Assembly: GCA_014534415.1 (NCBI GenBank) | Contig: JACVRM010000070.1 | Location: 1-10,470 of the forward strand | DNA from: Thermoleophilia bacterium | GTDB taxonomy: Bacteria > Actinomycetota > Thermoleophilia > Gaiellales > Gaiellaceae | Reading direction: 5' to 3' | Length of the DNA: 10,470 bases | Shown here: in pieces, positions 6,373 through 10,470 of the stretch | Position numbering within the stretch: the first letter of the stretch is position 1 | Layout: every line of letters starts with the position of its first letter | Program-made: the position numbers and the translations under genes | The notes under the pieces: generated by a model | Told to the model about the DNA's origin: nothing | What the model saw: only the letters and a program-made list of their open reading frames with translations | Databases searched by the model: none

Positions 6373-7638
6373 ATGGCAGGCGAGGGCAGCCCCGACTCGA
6401 CGTACCGCCTGGTCGGCCGGGCGGTCGACTCGCGCTTCCTCGGGCTGACGTGGGAGCGGCCGCTCGAGGAGTGGGACGCCGAGCTGCTCGTCGATCTCGA
6501 GCGGGGCATCGGCCGGCACGTCGTCAGGTTCGTCGAGCTGGGCGGCGTCTTCTACGCGCTCAAGGAGCTGCCGGCGCCGATCGCCCAGCGGGAGTACCGC
6601 CTGCTCGGGCACCTGGAGGGCACCAGCGTGCCCGCGGTCGAGCCGATCGCGGTGGTCACCGACCGGCATGCCGCGAACGGCGAGGAGCTCCCCGAGATCC
6701 TGATCACGCGCTACCTGGAGTACTCGCTGCCCTTCCGGACGGTGCTCGGCCGCAAGGTGCTCCCCGCTCCCGAGCACGTGATCCTCGACGCGCTGGCCGG
6801 CCTGCTCGTGCACTTGCACGTCGCGGGCTTCTTCTGGGGCGACTGCTCGCTCTCGAACGCTCTCTTTCGCCGCGACGCCGGCACACTCGCCGCCTACCTG
6901 GTCGACGTCGAGACGGGCGAGCTGCACGACCGCCTGTCCGACGGCCAGCGGCGCCACGATCTCGACATCGCCTACGAGAACCTCGGCTACGAATTCCTCG
7001 ACGTCGCGGCCGAGTTCGGCTGGACCGACGGGCGCGATCCTGCCGAGCTCGCCGAGAAGGTGGTCGTCAGCTACGAGCGCCTCTGGGCGGACCTGACTCA
7101 CGAGGAGGTCTTCGCGCTGGACGACACGACACGGCTCGAGCGGCGGCTCGAGCAGCTGCACGAGCTCGGCTTCGAGGTCGAGGAGATCGAGCTGGTGAAG
7201 ACCGACCGCGACTTCCGGCTGCGGCTCGGCGCCGCGCGTGTCGAGCCCGGTTACCACCGGCGTCGACTGCTCAGGCTCACCGGCCTCGACGCCCAGGAGA
7301 ACCAGGCGCGCCGGCTGCTCGGCGACATCCGAGCCTTCACGGCGGCGCTCGAGCGGGCCGGTGCTCCGCCCGTCTCGGAGGCCGCCGGCGCCGGCCGCTG
7401 GCTGAGCGAGGTGTTCGAGCCGTCGGTGGCCGCCATTCCCGCCCACCTGCGGGGCAAGCGCGCCGCGGCGGAGGTGTTCCACGAGCTCCTCGACCACCGC
7501 TGGTACCTGTCGGAGCAGGCCGGCCGCGAGGTACCGATGGCCGATGCGGTCGAGGCGTACGTCCGCGACGTCCTGCACGCCGAGCCGGACGAGCGCACCG
7601 CGCAGCTTCGGCAGCCCCGCGCGCCCGCCTTGGAGTGA
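6373..7638 (+). CDS. DUF4032 protein with LPS-kinase-like (protein-kinase fold) domain
   Basis: Encodes 421 residues from the ATG at 6373; an in-frame GTG at 6355 would add six residues, and neither has a clear ribosome binding site. The N-terminal half has a kinase fold like the Kdo/WaaP lipopolysaccharide kinases. Visible elements are the putative ATP-binding lysine in FYALKELP (Lys64), a helix-C glutamate (Glu74), the catalytic-loop-like WGDCSLSN (Asp157, Asn162) and a metal-binding-like VDVET (Asp178) in place of DFG. The C-terminal half (about 220-400) matches DUF4032, with RLEQLHELGFEVEEIEL, VEPGYHRRRLLRLTGL and HRWYLSEQAGREVPM. The catalytic residues look intact, but the substrate is unknown. 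An actinobacterium lacks classical LPS, so the LPS-kinase label should not be taken literally. No membrane segment or signal peptide is visible. It ends 22 bases before acnA on the same strand, indicating an operon. Confidence 0.88.
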   Translation: MAGEGSPDSTYRLVGRAVDSRFLGLTWERPLEEWDAELLVDLERGIGRHVVRFVELGGVFYALKELPAPIAQREYRLLGHLEGTSVPAVEPIAVVTDRHAANGEELPEILITRYLEYSLPFRTVLGRKVLPAPEHVILDALAGLLVHLHVAGFFWGDCSLSNALFRRDAGTLAAYLVDVETGELHDRLSDGQRRHDLDIAYENLGYEFLDVAAEFGWTDGRDPAELAEKVVVSYERLWADLTHEEVFALDDTTRLERRLEQLHELGFEVEEIELVKTDRDFRLRLGAARVEPGYHRRRLLRLTGLDAQENQARRLLGDIRAFTAALERAGAPPVSEAAGAGRWLSEVFEPSVAAIPAHLRGKRAAAEVFHELLDHRWYLSEQAGREVPMADAVEAYVRDVLHAEPDERTAQLRQPRAPALE

Positions 7639-7649
7639 CCGGGTCCGGC

Positions 7650-7653
7650 AGGA
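7650..7653 (+). promoter_or_regulatory. Ribosome binding site that fixes the acnA start
   Basis: AGGA lies seven bases before the GTG at 7661-7663, a normal spacing. It supports this GTG as the aconitase start in preference to the upstream in-frame ATG at 7544, which would overlap the kinase-like gene by 95 bases and add a non-homologous Ser/Arg-rich leader. Confidence 0.6.
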
Positions 7654-7660
7654 TGCCGGG

Positions 7661-10444
<2,784 letters not shown>

Positions 10445-10470
10445 CCCGCGCATCACTTCCCGCGCGCGAC

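Noticed and set aside
7544..7660. Upstream ATG extension of acnA
   Set aside because: It overlaps the kinase-like gene and gives a Ser/Arg-rich leader unlike aconitases; the GTG at 7661 has a well-spaced AGGA and a family-like N-terminus.

Overview
This is a high-GC (roughly 70%), gene-dense bacterial chromosome segment with seven protein-coding genes and no RNA genes or intact mobile elements. The gene set (a Ku protein, an AcnA-type aconitase, a DUF4032 kinase-like protein and a thioredoxin fused to a helical-repeat tail), the GTG starts and the base composition fit a high-GC actinobacterium. Thermoleophilia/Gaiellales-like is my best guess, but this is inference from protein style and not a marker-gene placement.

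Layout. Positions 1-295 hold no gene but carry a small direct-repeat cluster: two 84-bp copies offset by 121 bp, plus a shorter middle copy, all sharing an 18-base core with a palindromic GGTC-T-GACC centre. Five genes follow on the minus strand, listed here in transcription order from right to left. They are a thioredoxin-TPR protein (6260 to 5700), Ku (5570 to 4719), a secreted protein of unknown function (4695 to 3709), a secreted DUF4091/GH123-like glycoside hydrolase homologue (3639 to 1765) and a long cytoplasmic coiled-coil protein (1690 to 296). Two genes point the other way from a short divergent region at 6261-6372: a DUF4032/LPS-kinase-like protein (6373-7638) and, 22 bases later, a complete aconitate hydratase (7661-10444).

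How the genes relate. Ku is the DNA-end-binding half of bacterial NHEJ; its LigD partner is not in the window. The two secreted proteins are adjacent and on the same strand, so they may act together outside the cell, probably on a glycan, although only the hydrolase-like one has a recognisable fold. The kinase-like gene and acnA are almost certainly co-transcribed, but no functional link between them is known to me. The minus-strand genes do not form an obvious single pathway.

Nothing here is clearly a new defence or mobile system. The most interesting leads are the 5' repeat cluster, the secreted hydrolase plus unknown-protein pair with a hairpin between them, the kinase-like/acnA pairing, the palindrome upstream of ku, and the uncharacterised coiled-coil protein. 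For several genes the longest reading frame is not the best start, and I have chosen shorter starts with reasons.
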